A stretch of 64,000 nucleotides of DNA from Tolypothrix tenuis PCC 7101 (GCF_002368295.1 NZ_AP018248.1:6623979-6687978), one strand, 5' to 3'; shown: positions 1 through 9,849, counted from the first letter of the stretch. A program made the numbers and translations. Notes: generated by a model not told the origin, from the letters alone.

Positions 1-1
1 T

Positions 2-787
2 ATTGGCGCAGAATATGTGCGAGATGTTCAACCAGGGGAATTAGTTTGGATTAACGAAGAAGGTTTAACTTCCATTCAATGGCATCAACAGACCCAACGT
101 AAGTTATGCATCTTTGAAATGATTTACTTTGCTCGTCCTGATAGCCTTATGCATGACGAGACTTTGTACAGTTACCGGATGCGTCTAGGACGACGACTCG
201 CCGCAGAATCTCTGGTTGAGGCTGATTTGGTATTTGGGGTTCCTGATTCTGGCATACCAGCAGCCATTGGATTTTCCCAAGCTTCTGGCATTGCTTATGG
301 TGAAGGCTTGATTAAAAATCGCTACGTAGGACGCACCTTTATTCAGCCTACTCAATCCATGCGCGAGTCGGGTTTGCGGATGAAACTCAATCCTCTGAAA
401 GATGTGCTAGTAGGCAAACGCGTGGTGATTGTAGATGATTCCATTGTGCGGGGAACCACCAGCCGGAAATTAGTCAAAACTCTGCGTGAAGCTGGTGCAG
501 CAGAGGTACATATGCGAATTTCCTCTCCGCCAGTCACTCATCCTTGCTTTTATGGCATTGATACCGACACCCAGGATCAGCTAATTGCTGCTACCAAGTC
601 AGTAGAAGAAATTGCCAAGCAATTGGAAGTAGATACCCTCGCTTATCTCAGTTGGGAGGGAATGCTAGAAACAACCAGAGAAGACACCAATAGTTTCTGT
701 TCTGCTTGCTTTACAGGTGATTACCCCGTTGCTATTCCTGAGCAAGTGAAGCGTTCTAAGTTGATTTTAGAAAAGGTTGTAGTTTAG
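2..787 (+). CDS. purF: Amidophosphoribosyltransferase, C-terminal part (5' end outside window)
   Basis: This is the last 261 residues of the enzyme that transfers the glutamine amide to PRPP in the first committed step of purine synthesis (cytosol). The frame is open back to base 2, reading IGAEYVRDVQPGE, so the gene starts upstream of the window; the GTG at 17 is internal. The PRPP-binding loop VVIVDDSIVRGTTS is intact. Cysteines in HPCFYG and in CSAC near the end match the ligands of the [4Fe-4S] cluster known from the Bacillus-type enzyme, so this is the iron-sulfur form. The N-terminal glutamine amidohydrolase domain is not visible. A heptamer repeat array follows the stop. Identification is secure. 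Confidence 0.95.
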   Translation: MGAEYVRDVQPGELVWINEEGLTSIQWHQQTQRKLCIFEMIYFARPDSLMHDETLYSYRMRLGRRLAAESLVEADLVFGVPDSGIPAAIGFSQASGIAYGEGLIKNRYVGRTFIQPTQSMRESGLRMKLNPLKDVLVGKRVVIVDDSIVRGTTSRKLVKTLREAGAAEVHMRISSPPVTHPCFYGIDTDTQDQLIAATKSVEEIAKQLEVDTLAYLSWEGMLETTREDTNSFCSACFTGDYPVAIPEQVKRSKLILEKVVV

Positions 788-792
788 AAGTT

Positions 793-820
793 GGGTAATG
801 GGTAATGGGTTATGGGTTAT
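793..820. repeat. Heptanucleotide tandem repeat
   Basis: Two GGGTAAT units followed by two GGGTTAT units in exact 7-bp register, just after the purF stop. This matches the short tandemly repeated repetitive (STRR) sequences known from heterocystous cyanobacteria. Confidence 0.8.
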
Positions 821-904
821 GGGGAAGAGAGAATAATTGACCTTTTCCCTTTTGACCCATCTCCTCAAGCTAAAATTAGGTAAATACCCCACAAAAAATA
901 TCTC

Positions 905-1471
905 ATGAACCAGCAGACAACTGAGAGAGTGCGCTGGACAACCGCTGATTTGGAGTTGTTTCCAGATAACGGGAACCGCTATGAAATTATTGACGGGGAA
1001 TTGTTTGTGACGAGAGCGCCTCACTGGAAGCATCAGAAAACTTGTGTGAGAATTAGCGGGGTTTTGGATAACTGGTCACAGGTTAGTGGTTTAGGAGAAG
1101 TTGTCACAGCTCCAGGTATAATTTTTGGCGACAACGATCATGTGATTCCTGATGTTGTCTGGGCTAGCAATGAGAAACTAGCTACTGTGTTAGATGAGGC
1201 GGGACATTTGACTGCTGCACCAGAATTGGTGGTTGAGGTACTATCTGCGGGAATAGAGAATGAAAAGCGAGATAGGGAATTAAAACTCAAGCTCTATTCA
1301 TCACGAGGTGTTAGAGAATATTGGATTGTGGATTGGCGTAAGCAACAAATAGAAGTTTATCGCAGAGAACAAGGGATTTTAAAGTTAGCTGCGACTTTAT
1401 TCCATGATGATGAATTGACATCACCTATTTTGCCTGATTTTACTTGTGCGATCGCTCTTTTGTTTAAATGA
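905..1471 (+). CDS. Uma2 family (DUF820) PD-(D/E)XK nuclease-like protein
   Basis: A 188-residue protein of the Uma2 family, abundant in cyanobacteria and predicted to have a restriction-endonuclease-like fold. Visible family marks are YEIIDGELF near the N-terminus, IPDVVWAS in the middle, ELVVEVLSAG with the conserved acidic residue, then KRDRELKLKLYSSRGVREYW and a closing IEVYRRE strand. The combination of the D of IPDVV, the E of VVEVLS and the K of LKLKLY is consistent with a PD-(D/E)XK active site. The biological role of the family is not established. It stands alone between purF and a histidine kinase and has no clear ribosome binding site. A second member lies at 32150-32746. Confidence 0.85.
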   Translation: MNQQTTERVRWTTADLELFPDNGNRYEIIDGELFVTRAPHWKHQKTCVRISGVLDNWSQVSGLGEVVTAPGIIFGDNDHVIPDVVWASNEKLATVLDEAGHLTAAPELVVEVLSAGIENEKRDRELKLKLYSSRGVREYWIVDWRKQQIEVYRREQGILKLAATLFHDDELTSPILPDFTCAIALLFK

Positions 1472-1592
1472 GAAATTAAGCTAGCGATCGCCTTATATAT
1501 CCTAATTTACTTCAATTGGCGATACCCCAAAGCTATATTACTCCAGCCAGTTGCCCAAGGTAAAATAAGAGTCTACCTCATCAAAAAGCAGT

Positions 1593-4500
1593 ATGTTAAA
1601 AGTCCAGCGTTTACAAATGCAACGCTACGGTGTTGCTATTTTGTCAGTGCTAATGGCGTTGCTATTAGGTTTAATGCTGGAAAAACTGCTACAAATAAAG
1701 GTTGCGTCACTTTTTTTTGCGGCTGTAGTCTTTAGTAGTTGGTATGGTGGATTCTCTGCTGGGTTAGTGGCTACAGTCTTGGCCATCTTAGCTAATAATT
1801 ATTTTTTTACACAACCGATATACGTTTTTACACTTAATAATCCTTCTGATGCTTTAGAGCTAGTTATATTTAGTTCAGTATCGCTATTGATTAGTTCGTT
1901 AAATGCAGAATTGCAGGTTGCTAAACAAGCATCGGAAGCCAAGTTAGCAACACTTCAAGTAAGCTACCGTCGCTTGCTAGAGACAGCTAATGAAGGTATT
2001 TGGATATTTGACAATCAAGGCAAAACAGAATATGTCAACCAGCGTTTAGCCCAAATGCTAGGCTACGCCATAGAAGAGATGATTGGTCAACCAATTTTCA
2101 ACTTTGTAGAACATCAAGTTGAAATTGAATTAGACCACTGGTTAACGCAACAAAGGTACAATCTGCAAGATATTAACCAGCAATTTGACTTGTGTTTACG
2201 CTGTAAAGACACATCAGAACTTTGGGCAATTGTCTCCACTAGTCCCATTTTGAACCAGCAGGGTGAATTTTCGAGTGCGATCGCCATGCTAACTGATATT
2301 ACTAAACGCAAACAAACCGAAGTCGCCCTGCAAGAAAGTCAAGCAGCACTGCAACAAAAGCAAGAAAGGCTTGATTTAGCACAAGCTGCGGCGAAAAGTG
2401 GCAGCTTTGAGTGGAATATTCAAACTAATGTCAATATTTGGTCAAAAGAGTTAGAAGCACTCTATGGTTTAAACCCTGGTGAGTTTGGCGGTAGTTATGA
2501 AGAATGGGCGAGATGGGTTCATCCCGATGATTTAGCTAAAGCCGAAGCAGATTTGATGAATGCGCTGAAAACAGGGGAATTTTTCACTGATTGGCGTGTG
2601 GTTTGGAAAGATGGCAGTATTCATTGGATGCACGCCAGAGCGAAAGTATTTTACGATGATGCGGGTCAACCTTTACGCATGGTGGGTATTAATGTTGATA
2701 TTACTGAGCGCAAACGCACAGAATTCGCCCTGCAAAAAAGTGAAGCGATCGCAAAAGCACGGGCGCAAGAACTAGAAACTTTCATGGAAACGGTTCCTGC
2801 TGCTGTTTGGATTGCCCATGATCCGCACTGTCATAACATGAGCGTTAACCGAGCTGCTTATGAATTGATGCGGCTACCGCCAGGCTCAGTATTAACTGCT
2901 ACTCCTGCTGATGGTGAGTTTCCATTTAAATTCAAAATCCAAAAAAATGGTCAAGACATTCCACCAAACGAATTACCAATGCAATTAGCAGGTCGTATTG
3001 GGAAACTAGTTGAGGCAGAATGTGAATTTGTTTTTAGTGACGAAGATGTGCGCTCCATCTACGGCAAAGCCGTGCCATTGTGGGATGAAGCTGGTGCTAT
3101 CCGTGGTGTAATTGGCGCATTTTTGGATGTCACAGAACGAAAACAAGTAGAGGATGCATTACGAGAAAATCAAGAACGTCTAGCTTTAGCGCTGGATGCC
3201 GCTAGGATGGGATCTTGGGATTGGGATCTGTTGAGCGATCGCGTGATGTGGACACCTTACCATGAAATGATTTTTGGCTATGAGCCTGGAAACCCTCATC
3301 GAACTTATCAGGATTGGTTGAACCGCATTCATCCAGAGGATCTGCATCGCTTTGAGGTAACAATTAAAACAGCGATGACAAAACGCCAAAACTATGAAGA
3401 CGAATACCGAGTAGTTTGGGCAGATGGTAGCTTACATTGGGTATCAGCCTTTGGACGCTTCCAGTACAATCAACATGGCCAACCGATTCGGATGTTGGGA
3501 ATGCTGTTTGAAATTAGCGATCGCAAGCAAGCAGAAGCAGCACTTCGCCAAAGAGAATTAATGTTTAGCACATTAGCGGATACCATGCCGCAAATGTTTT
3601 GGATTACCAAACCAGATGGCTATCATGAATACTTTAATCAACGCTGGTATGATTACACAGGAAAAACCTTAGAACAAACAAATGGCGAAGGATGGCAAAC
3701 AGTTTTGCATCCCGATGATGTGCAACGCACGAGTGAAGTTTGGCAAGATTCTTTGCGTACTGGCAAAACTTATGAAATTGAGTACCGTTTTCTGCGTGCT
3801 GATGGCGAATATCGTTGGCATTTAGGGCGAGCATTTCCATTACGCAATCAAGAAGGTCAAATTATTAACTGGTTTGGTTCTTGTACTGATATTCACGACC
3901 AAAAGTTAGCAATTGAAGAACGCGCCCAAGCTTTAGCAAGGGAACGAACTGCGCGTATAGAACTAGAAAAAGCCAGTCGCATGAAAGATGATTTTCTCGC
4001 AATTGTCTCCCATGAACTACGTTCGCCACTCAATCCGATTTTAGGTTGGTCAACATTGCTGCTCAACCGCCAATTGAATGCCCAAAAGACAACTCAAGCC
4101 CTAGAAATCATCCAGCGCAACGCCAAATTACAAACAGGATTAATTGATGATTTATTAGATGTTTCGCGGATTCTCCGTGGCAAACTCAGCTTAAGTATAT
4201 GTGAAGTTGACTTAGTTGCCATTGTGGAAGCATCTGTAGAAACCGTGCGTTTAGCAGCTGAAGCGAAATCGATTCAAATTCAGACCCAGCTTGACCCCAC
4301 GGTTGGTAAATTAGAAGGCGATCCTAACCGCTTGCAGCAAGTAGTAGTAAATATACTTACCAATGCTGTGAAGTTTACACCAGAGGGAGGTCGCATCTAC
4401 ATCCAACTCCAGCAGATGGGAACTCATGCCCAAATTCAGGTTACCGACACAGGTAAAGGAATTAGTCCCGACTTTCTGCCCTACGTATTTGAGCGTTTTC

Positions 4501-5084
4501 GGCAAGCAGATGCAGCAACAACCCGGAAATTTGGCGGTTTAGGCTTAGGTTTAGCAATTGTCCGTCACATAGTGGAACTTCACGATGGTAATATCCAAGC
4601 TGCCAGCCCAGGAGAAGGGTTTGGCGCAACCTTCACTGTCACGCTACCCGTGATGACTCCTGTCTTGCAAAGCATTGAAAATCAGGAATTGCAAAATCAT
4701 TGCCCAAATCTTCAGGGTTTGCGAGTAGTCGCTGTAGATGATGATGTTGATAGCCTGGATCTCATCACCTTTATCTTGGAGCAATATGGCATTGAAGTTA
4801 CAGCAGTTTCTTCAGCCCGTGAAGCAATAAAAGCGATCGCCCAAATTCAACCAGATTTATTAATCAGCGATATCGCCATGCCAGAAATCGACGGTTATAC
4901 ACTCATCCGTCAAGTAAGAGAAATGGAAGCAGTAAAAGGTGGAAGGCTACCCGCGATCGCCCTCACCGCATTTGCGGGAGAAACAAACAATCACAAAATT
5001 CTCGCCGCAGGTTTCCAAAACCACATTACTAAGCCTGTCGATCCAGATGAATTGGCAATGGTGATTGAGCAAGAAGTTAAATAG
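1593..5084 (+). CDS. Membrane hybrid histidine kinase (DUF4118-PAS x5-HisKA-HATPase-REC)
   Basis: A 1,163-residue sensor kinase. Residues about 10-105 form a four-helix membrane domain like the DUF4118 region of KdpD (WYGGFSAGLVATVLAIL and flanking helices). Five PAS modules follow at roughly 125-235, 265-372, 390-510, 525-640 and 655-770, several ending in the DIT.RK or DVTERK linker typical of PAS/PAC units. The HisKA box has the phospho-acceptor His807 (IVSHELRSPLNPILGW); the ATPase domain has the N box NILTNAVKF, DTGKGIS and GGLGLGLAIVRH. A C-terminal receiver carries Asp1093 in ISDIAMP. It should autophosphorylate and pass phosphate internally; the signal is unknown. The kinase-receiver part closely resembles that of 52581-57131. 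No response regulator gene is adjacent. Confidence 0.93.
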   Translation: MLKVQRLQMQRYGVAILSVLMALLLGLMLEKLLQIKVASLFFAAVVFSSWYGGFSAGLVATVLAILANNYFFTQPIYVFTLNNPSDALELVIFSSVSLLISSLNAELQVAKQASEAKLATLQVSYRRLLETANEGIWIFDNQGKTEYVNQRLAQMLGYAIEEMIGQPIFNFVEHQVEIELDHWLTQQRYNLQDINQQFDLCLRCKDTSELWAIVSTSPILNQQGEFSSAIAMLTDITKRKQTEVALQESQAALQQKQERLDLAQAAAKSGSFEWNIQTNVNIWSKELEALYGLNPGEFGGSYEEWARWVHPDDLAKAEADLMNALKTGEFFTDWRVVWKDGSIHWMHARAKVFYDDAGQPLRMVGINVDITERKRTEFALQKSEAIAKARAQELETFMETVPAAVWIAHDPHCHNMSVNRAAYELMRLPPGSVLTATPADGEFPFKFKIQKNGQDIPPNELPMQLAGRIGKLVEAECEFVFSDEDVRSIYGKAVPLWDEAGAIRGVIGAFLDVTERKQVEDALRENQERLALALDAARMGSWDWDLLSDRVMWTPYHEMIFGYEPGNPHRTYQDWLNRIHPEDLHRFEVTIKTAMTKRQNYEDEYRVVWADGSLHWVSAFGRFQYNQHGQPIRMLGMLFEISDRKQAEAALRQRELMFSTLADTMPQMFWITKPDGYHEYFNQRWYDYTGKTLEQTNGEGWQTVLHPDDVQRTSEVWQDSLRTGKTYEIEYRFLRADGEYRWHLGRAFPLRNQEGQIINWFGSCTDIHDQKLAIEERAQALARERTARIELEKASRMKDDFLAIVSHELRSPLNPILGWSTLLLNRQLNAQKTTQALEIIQRNAKLQTGLIDDLLDVSRILRGKLSLSICEVDLVAIVEASVETVRLAAEAKSIQIQTQLDPTVGKLEGDPNRLQQVVVNILTNAVKFTPEGGRIYIQLQQMGTHAQIQVTDTGKGISPDFLPYVFERFRQADAATTRKFGGLGLGLAIVRHIVELHDGNIQAASPGEGFGATFTVTLPVMTPVLQSIENQELQNHCPNLQGLRVVAVDDDVDSLDLITFILEQYGIEVTAVSSAREAIKAIAQIQPDLLISDIAMPEIDGYTLIRQVREMEAVKGGRLPAIALTAFAGETNNHKILAAGFQNHITKPVDPDELAMVIEQEVK

Positions 5085-5160
5085 GGCATGGGGCATTGGG
5101 CATTGGGCATTTTTTATATTCTCCCCTGCTCCCTGCTCCCTGCTCCCTGCCCCCCTGCTT
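5084..5160. repeat. Heptanucleotide tandem repeats (GGGCATT and GCTCCCT families)
   Basis: Four GGGCATG/T units in register start at the stop codon of the preceding kinase, then three GCTCCCT units. STRR-type intergenic array before uvrA. Confidence 0.8.
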
Positions 5161-5287
5161 CCTCATCTCCCCAAGCGGGCGTAAAATCACTACTAAAATA
5201 TAACAGTACGCACGTTCTACTATAACTCCAGTAAAGATAGTATTATTAAGGACTGTTTCACGCCTCCTTCACCATCAGCTTGCCGAT

Positions 5288-8182
5288 ATGTCAGAGCAAA
5301 AGCTAGCCGCATCCTTGAATGGACATCTTCCGCACAAGAGCCACAACAACCAGAATACGATTCGTATTCGGGGTGCGAGGCAGCATAATCTGAAAAATAT
5401 TGATTTAGAATTACCACGTGATCGCCTGATTGTTTTTACTGGCGTTTCTGGTTCGGGTAAGTCTTCTTTGGCTTTTGATACCATCTTCGCGGAAGGACAA
5501 CGCCGCTATGTGGAATCTCTCAGCGCCTATGCTCGGCAATTCCTGGGACAATTGGATAAGCCGGATGTGGAGGCGATTGAAGGTTTAAGTCCGGCGATTT
5601 CGATTGACCAAAAGTCTACCTCTCATAACCCCCGTTCCACAGTGGGGACGGTGACAGAAATTTACGATTATTTGCGGCTGCTGTTTGGACGGGCGGGTGA
5701 ACCCCACTGTCCGATATGCGATCGCTGTATTTCGCCGCAAACCATTGATGAGATGGTAGATCGGATTATGGATTTAAGCGATCGCACTCGCTTTCAAATT
5801 CTCGCCCCTGTAGTTAGAGGTAAAAAAGGCACTCACCGCAAACTGTTATCGAGTTTGGCTTCCCAAGGTTTTGTGCGGGTGCGCGTTGATGGTGAAGTCA
5901 GAGAATTATCCGATTCCATTGAATTAGACAAGAATTTCACTCACACTATTGAAGTAGTCATCGACCGTTTAATCAAAAAAGATGGCATCCAAGAACGTTT
6001 AGTTGATTCATTATCTACTTGTCTCAAACTGTCAGGTGGAATAGCCAATATTCTCCTCACTCATGACAAAGGACAAATAACAAATGACGAAGGACAAACA
6101 GAAGAAGAATTAGTATTTTCTGAGAACTTTGCTTGCCCAGAGCATGGGGCGGTGATGGAAGAATTATCACCGCGATTGTTCTCGTTTAACTCACCTTATG
6201 GTGCTTGCCCTAATTGTCATGGAATTGGTAGTTTAAAAAGATTTTCGCCAGATTTAATTATTCCTGATAGCGATGCACCAGTTTATGCAGCAATTGCACC
6301 TTGGTCAGAAAAAGATAATTCTTATTATTTAGAATTGCTCTATGCTTTAGGGCAAGCTCACGGATTTGAATTACAAGTTCAGTGGAGCAAATTAACTTCA
6401 GAACAGCAAAACATTATCTTACATGGAGAAGAAGCCAATACCGCAGCCGAGCGGAAACAGAGCTTCAAAGGTGTGATTCCTATCCTGCAAAGACAATATG
6501 AAGGTGGTTCTGAGTTAATTAAGCAGAAATTAGAAGATTATTTAATCGATCAACCCTGCGAAGTTTGTCATGGTAAGCGGTTAAAACCAGAAGCTTTATC
6601 AGTGCGTTTAGGACAGTATCAAATCTTAGATTTAACGGGTGTTTCTATCCGCGATTCTCGGCAGAGAATTGAACAATTAAAATTAAGCGATCGCCAATTT
6701 CAAATTGCTGATTTAGTCCTACGAGAAATTAAAGCTAGATTGCAATTTTTACTGGATGTTGGATTAGATTACCTCACTCTCGACCGTCCCGCCATGACCC
6801 TGTCTGGTGGTGAAGCTCAACGTATTCGTCTCGCCACACAAATCGGTTCAGGCTTAACAGGAGTCCTCTACGTTTTAGATGAACCAAGTATAGGTTTACA
6901 TCAAAGAGATAACGGCAGATTACTCAAAACTTTAACTAAATTACGCGATTTAGGTAATACCTTAATTGTGGTAGAGCATGATGAAGAAACCATTCGTGCA
7001 GCGAATCACATTGTTGATATTGGCCCTGGTGCAGGAATTCATGGTGGTCATATTGTCGCCCAAGGTGATTTGCAGGAATTACTAACAGCAGAAGATTCTT
7101 TAACAGGCGCTTATTTATCAGGAAGGCGAGTAATTCATACACCAGCCGAACGCCGTGAAGGAAACGGGCGGAGTTTGACAATTAAAAACGCCCATCGCAA
7201 TAATCTGCGAAATATTGATGTCGAAATTCCTTTGGGTAAACTTGTCGCTGTGACTGGTGTTTCTGGTTCAGGAAAATCTACCTTAATTAATGAATTACTT
7301 TACCCAGCATTACAACATCATTTAACAAAGAGAGTTCCTTTACCCAAAGAAATAGAGGAAATTAAGGGATTAAATTCTGTTGATAAAGCCATTGTTATTG
7401 ACCAATCTCCTATTGGGAGAACACCACGTTCTAACCCTGCAACTTACACAGGCGTTTTTGATGTCATTCGTGATGTTTTTTCCCAAACAGTAGAAGCCAA
7501 AGCGAGAGGCTATAAACCCGGACAATTTTCTTTTAATGTTAAAGGTGGACGTTGCGAAGCTTGTAGCGGACAGGGTGTAAATGTCATCGAAATGAACTTT
7601 TTACCCGATGTTTATGTGCAATGTGAAATTTGTAAAGGTGCGAGATACAACCGCGAAACATTGCAGGTGAAGTACAAAGATAAAACCATTTCCGACGTTC
7701 TCAACATGACAGTTGAAGAAAGTTTAGACTTTTTTCAAAACATCCCCAAAGCTGTTACCCGCTTACAAACTTTAGTTGATGTTGGCTTAGGTTATGTTCA
7801 ATTAGGTCAACCAGCAACTACCTTATCTGGTGGCGAAGCACAGCGCGTAAAATTGGCAACAGAATTATCTCGTCGCGCCACAGGTAAGACACTTTATTTA
7901 ATTGATGAACCTACAACAGGTTTATCTTTTTATGATGTCCACAAATTGCTAGATGTATTGCAACGTTTGGTAGATAAAGGTAATTCAATTTTAGTAATTG
8001 AACACAATTTAGATGTCATTCGTTGCGCTGACTGGGTAATAGATTTAGGCCCAGATGGTGGCGATAAGGGTGGAGAAGTAATTGCAGTAGGAACACCAGA
8101 AGAAGTTGCAGCCAATCCCCGTTCTTACACTGGCGAATATTTGCGTCAGGTATTGCAACAGTATCCAGCTTTGAAGAAGTAA
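5288..8182 (+). CDS. uvrA: Excinuclease ABC subunit A
   Basis: A 964-residue UvrA, the damage-sensing ATPase of nucleotide excision repair, which loads UvrB at lesions. The N-terminal Walker A is GVSGSGKSSLAFDT; the second is GVSGSGKSTLINELL. Both ABC signature regions read LSGGEAQR, with Walker B motifs LYVLDEPSIGL and LYLIDEPTTGL. Zinc-binding pairs are visible (CPICDRC, CEVCHGK, CEACSGQG and CEICKGARYN). The ATG is unambiguous from the conserved IRIRGARQHNLKNIDLELPR start. An oddity lies at 6063-6097: five heptamers of the ATGACAA/AGGACAA type, like intergenic repeats of this genome, are read as coding sequence in a part of UvrA of variable length. The protein is slightly longer than the usual 940 or so. 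It appears intact. Confidence 0.98.
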   Translation: MSEQKLAASLNGHLPHKSHNNQNTIRIRGARQHNLKNIDLELPRDRLIVFTGVSGSGKSSLAFDTIFAEGQRRYVESLSAYARQFLGQLDKPDVEAIEGLSPAISIDQKSTSHNPRSTVGTVTEIYDYLRLLFGRAGEPHCPICDRCISPQTIDEMVDRIMDLSDRTRFQILAPVVRGKKGTHRKLLSSLASQGFVRVRVDGEVRELSDSIELDKNFTHTIEVVIDRLIKKDGIQERLVDSLSTCLKLSGGIANILLTHDKGQITNDEGQTEEELVFSENFACPEHGAVMEELSPRLFSFNSPYGACPNCHGIGSLKRFSPDLIIPDSDAPVYAAIAPWSEKDNSYYLELLYALGQAHGFELQVQWSKLTSEQQNIILHGEEANTAAERKQSFKGVIPILQRQYEGGSELIKQKLEDYLIDQPCEVCHGKRLKPEALSVRLGQYQILDLTGVSIRDSRQRIEQLKLSDRQFQIADLVLREIKARLQFLLDVGLDYLTLDRPAMTLSGGEAQRIRLATQIGSGLTGVLYVLDEPSIGLHQRDNGRLLKTLTKLRDLGNTLIVVEHDEETIRAANHIVDIGPGAGIHGGHIVAQGDLQELLTAEDSLTGAYLSGRRVIHTPAERREGNGRSLTIKNAHRNNLRNIDVEIPLGKLVAVTGVSGSGKSTLINELLYPALQHHLTKRVPLPKEIEEIKGLNSVDKAIVIDQSPIGRTPRSNPATYTGVFDVIRDVFSQTVEAKARGYKPGQFSFNVKGGRCEACSGQGVNVIEMNFLPDVYVQCEICKGARYNRETLQVKYKDKTISDVLNMTVEESLDFFQNIPKAVTRLQTLVDVGLGYVQLGQPATTLSGGEAQRVKLATELSRRATGKTLYLIDEPTTGLSFYDVHKLLDVLQRLVDKGNSILVIEHNLDVIRCADWVIDLGPDGGDKGGEVIAVGTPEEVAANPRSYTGEYLRQVLQQYPALKK
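6063..6097 (+). repeat. Heptamer repeats inside the uvrA coding region
   Basis: Five consecutive 7-bp units (ATGACAA, AGGACAA, ATAACAA, ATGACGA, AGGACAA) lie in the open reading frame of uvrA, before the conserved ELVFSENFACPEHG segment. The same family appears at the start codons of csaA (about 48030) and of the fructosamine-kinase-like gene (about 46777). Confidence 0.75.
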
Positions 8183-8237
8183 CAGTGCGAAGAATACAGT
8201 TCGGATCAAACAAATCGATTGACGTTTAAATCTTGTA

Positions 8238-8259
8238 GAGACGCGATTCATCGCGTCTC
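8238..8259. repeat. Dispersed palindrome after uvrA
   Basis: Perfect 10-bp arms GAGACGCGAT and ATCGCGTCTC separated by 2 bp, 55 bp after the uvrA stop. It resembles the small palindromic repeats scattered through Nostoc-type genomes. There is no T tract, so terminator function is uncertain. Confidence 0.6.
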
Positions 8260-8479
8260 CATAACCCCAAAATCATAACAAAAAATTTTTAACCGAACCG
8301 TATTGAGAGCATCGAGTTTTTTATATACTTCCTTTATCTAACAGCGACTTATAAGCGCTAAAGTTAAACGTGGGTATCTGAATTCCCTCAAGCAACAAAC
8401 TAAAACAAATGTCTCTTCCCACAGATATAATTTTTTGGATGAGCATCATAAAATCAGCTTATCTGTTGGAGGGTTGCTA

Positions 8480-9730
8480 GTGGAATTGCTTTACAATTTC
8501 TTCTCTTCAGGGAATTTCATTCCACATGGCCATTGTTACCTGTGGAAACCAGAGTTAGTTTGGTTGCATATCTTAGCTGACACTCTCATTGCACTTTCTT
8601 ACTACTCAATTCCCCTCACTCTCATATATTTTGTTCGTAAAAGAGATGACATTCCATTTAAAGTAATTTTTCTATTATTTGGAGCTTTCATCATTTCTTG
8701 TGGAACCACACATCTGATGGAAGTGTGGACACTTTGGCACCCTGTTTATTGGCTATCTGGTGCGATGAAAGCTATCACTGCACTCATTTCTTTATATACA
8801 GCAATTACTCTTATACCTTTAGTTCCCCAAGCACTCGCTCTCCCCAGTCCTGCACAATTGGAAGCTGCATATATGGCTTTAAAAGATGAAAATGCAGAAC
8901 GACAGCGAGTCGAGCAAGAATTGAGAAAATACAAAGAAACCTTAGAAGAATTAGTAGAACAACGCACTGCTGAACTAGCAAAAACTAATGAGCAACTCCA
9001 ACAAGAAATTATTCAACGTCAGCAATCTCAAGAAAAAATGGCTGAATTATTAAAGGCGGTAAAAAGTGCCAATCAAGATTTAAATGATTTTGCTTATGTA
9101 GTTTCTCACGATTTGAAAGCGCCTCTACGAGGAATCAGTTCATTATCAGAATGGCTATTAAGTGATTATGGCGATCAATTTGATGATGAGGGAAAAGAAT
9201 TAGTCAGATTGCTCATCAGTAGAGTTAAAAAAATGTACAATCTCATTGATGGGATTTTACAATATTCTCGCGCTGGCAGTTATCGAGAACAAAAGACCCA
9301 AGTTAATTTAAATGATGTGGTGAGAGATGTAATTGATTTGCTTGCACCACCAGAAAATATTCAAATAGAAATTACAAGTATATTGCCAATTATTAGCGCT
9401 GAGACAACTAGAATCAAACAAATTTTTCAGAATTTATTGAGTAATGCTATTAAATTTATCGATAAGCCACAAGGTCAAATAATTATTAACTGTACTGAAG
9501 ATAATAGTTATTGGCAGTTTAGTATTGCTGATAATGGCCCGGGTATTGAAGAAAAATATTTTACAAAAGTTTTTCAAATGTTTCAGAAATTATCTAATGA
9601 TGATAATTCAGATAGTACGGGAATTGGTTTATCTTTGGTCAAGAAAATTGTAGAGCTATATGGCGGTACAGTTTGGGTAGAATCGGAAGTGGGTCAAGGT
9701 AGTAAGTTCTTTTTTACGTTGAAGAAATAG
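8480..9730 (+). CDS. Ethylene-receptor-like histidine kinase
   Basis: A 416-residue kinase counted from GTG 8480. That start is preferred over an in-frame TTG at 8435 because GGAGG lies 7 bases upstream. Three N-terminal helices form an ethylene-binding domain: counted from GTG, Asp34 and Tyr41 (ADTLIALSYYSIPLTLIYF) and Cys74 and His78 (FGAFIISCGTTHLMEVW) match Asp25, Tyr32, Cys65 and His69 of plant ETR1, the residues that hold the copper and bind ethylene. A coiled coil (about 120-180) leads directly to HisKA with His210 (YVVSHDLKAPLRG) and an HATPase domain (NLLSNAIKF, DNGPGIEEKYF, GIGLSLVKK). Unlike ETR1 it has no GAF domain. Synechocystis has a characterised ethylene receptor with this binding domain. 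The output partner is not visible. Confidence 0.9.
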   Translation: MELLYNFFSSGNFIPHGHCYLWKPELVWLHILADTLIALSYYSIPLTLIYFVRKRDDIPFKVIFLLFGAFIISCGTTHLMEVWTLWHPVYWLSGAMKAITALISLYTAITLIPLVPQALALPSPAQLEAAYMALKDENAERQRVEQELRKYKETLEELVEQRTAELAKTNEQLQQEIIQRQQSQEKMAELLKAVKSANQDLNDFAYVVSHDLKAPLRGISSLSEWLLSDYGDQFDDEGKELVRLLISRVKKMYNLIDGILQYSRAGSYREQKTQVNLNDVVRDVIDLLAPPENIQIEITSILPIISAETTRIKQIFQNLLSNAIKFIDKPQGQIIINCTEDNSYWQFSIADNGPGIEEKYFTKVFQMFQKLSNDDNSDSTGIGLSLVKKIVELYGGTVWVESEVGQGSKFFFTLKK

Positions 9731-9733
9731 CTA

Positions 9734-9849
9734 GTAATTAATAATATGATGCGTTACTGAAATTTAGATCCCCGACTTTTTCAAAAAGTCGGGGATCTGG
9801 GCAGCGACTTTTGCTTGAGTAAGTGGTAATTAATAATATGATGCGTTAC
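9734..9849. repeat. 24-bp direct repeats flanking a palindromic repeat
   Basis: Identical 24-bp copies at 9734-9757 and 9826-9849 bracket a 16-bp perfect inverted repeat (9766-9781 and 9783-9798, arm AGATCCCCGACTTTTT). The right copy runs on into a GATGCGTTA/TAACGCATC palindrome (9840-9866). This lies between convergent genes, where the hairpin could also stop transcription. Confidence 0.75.
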
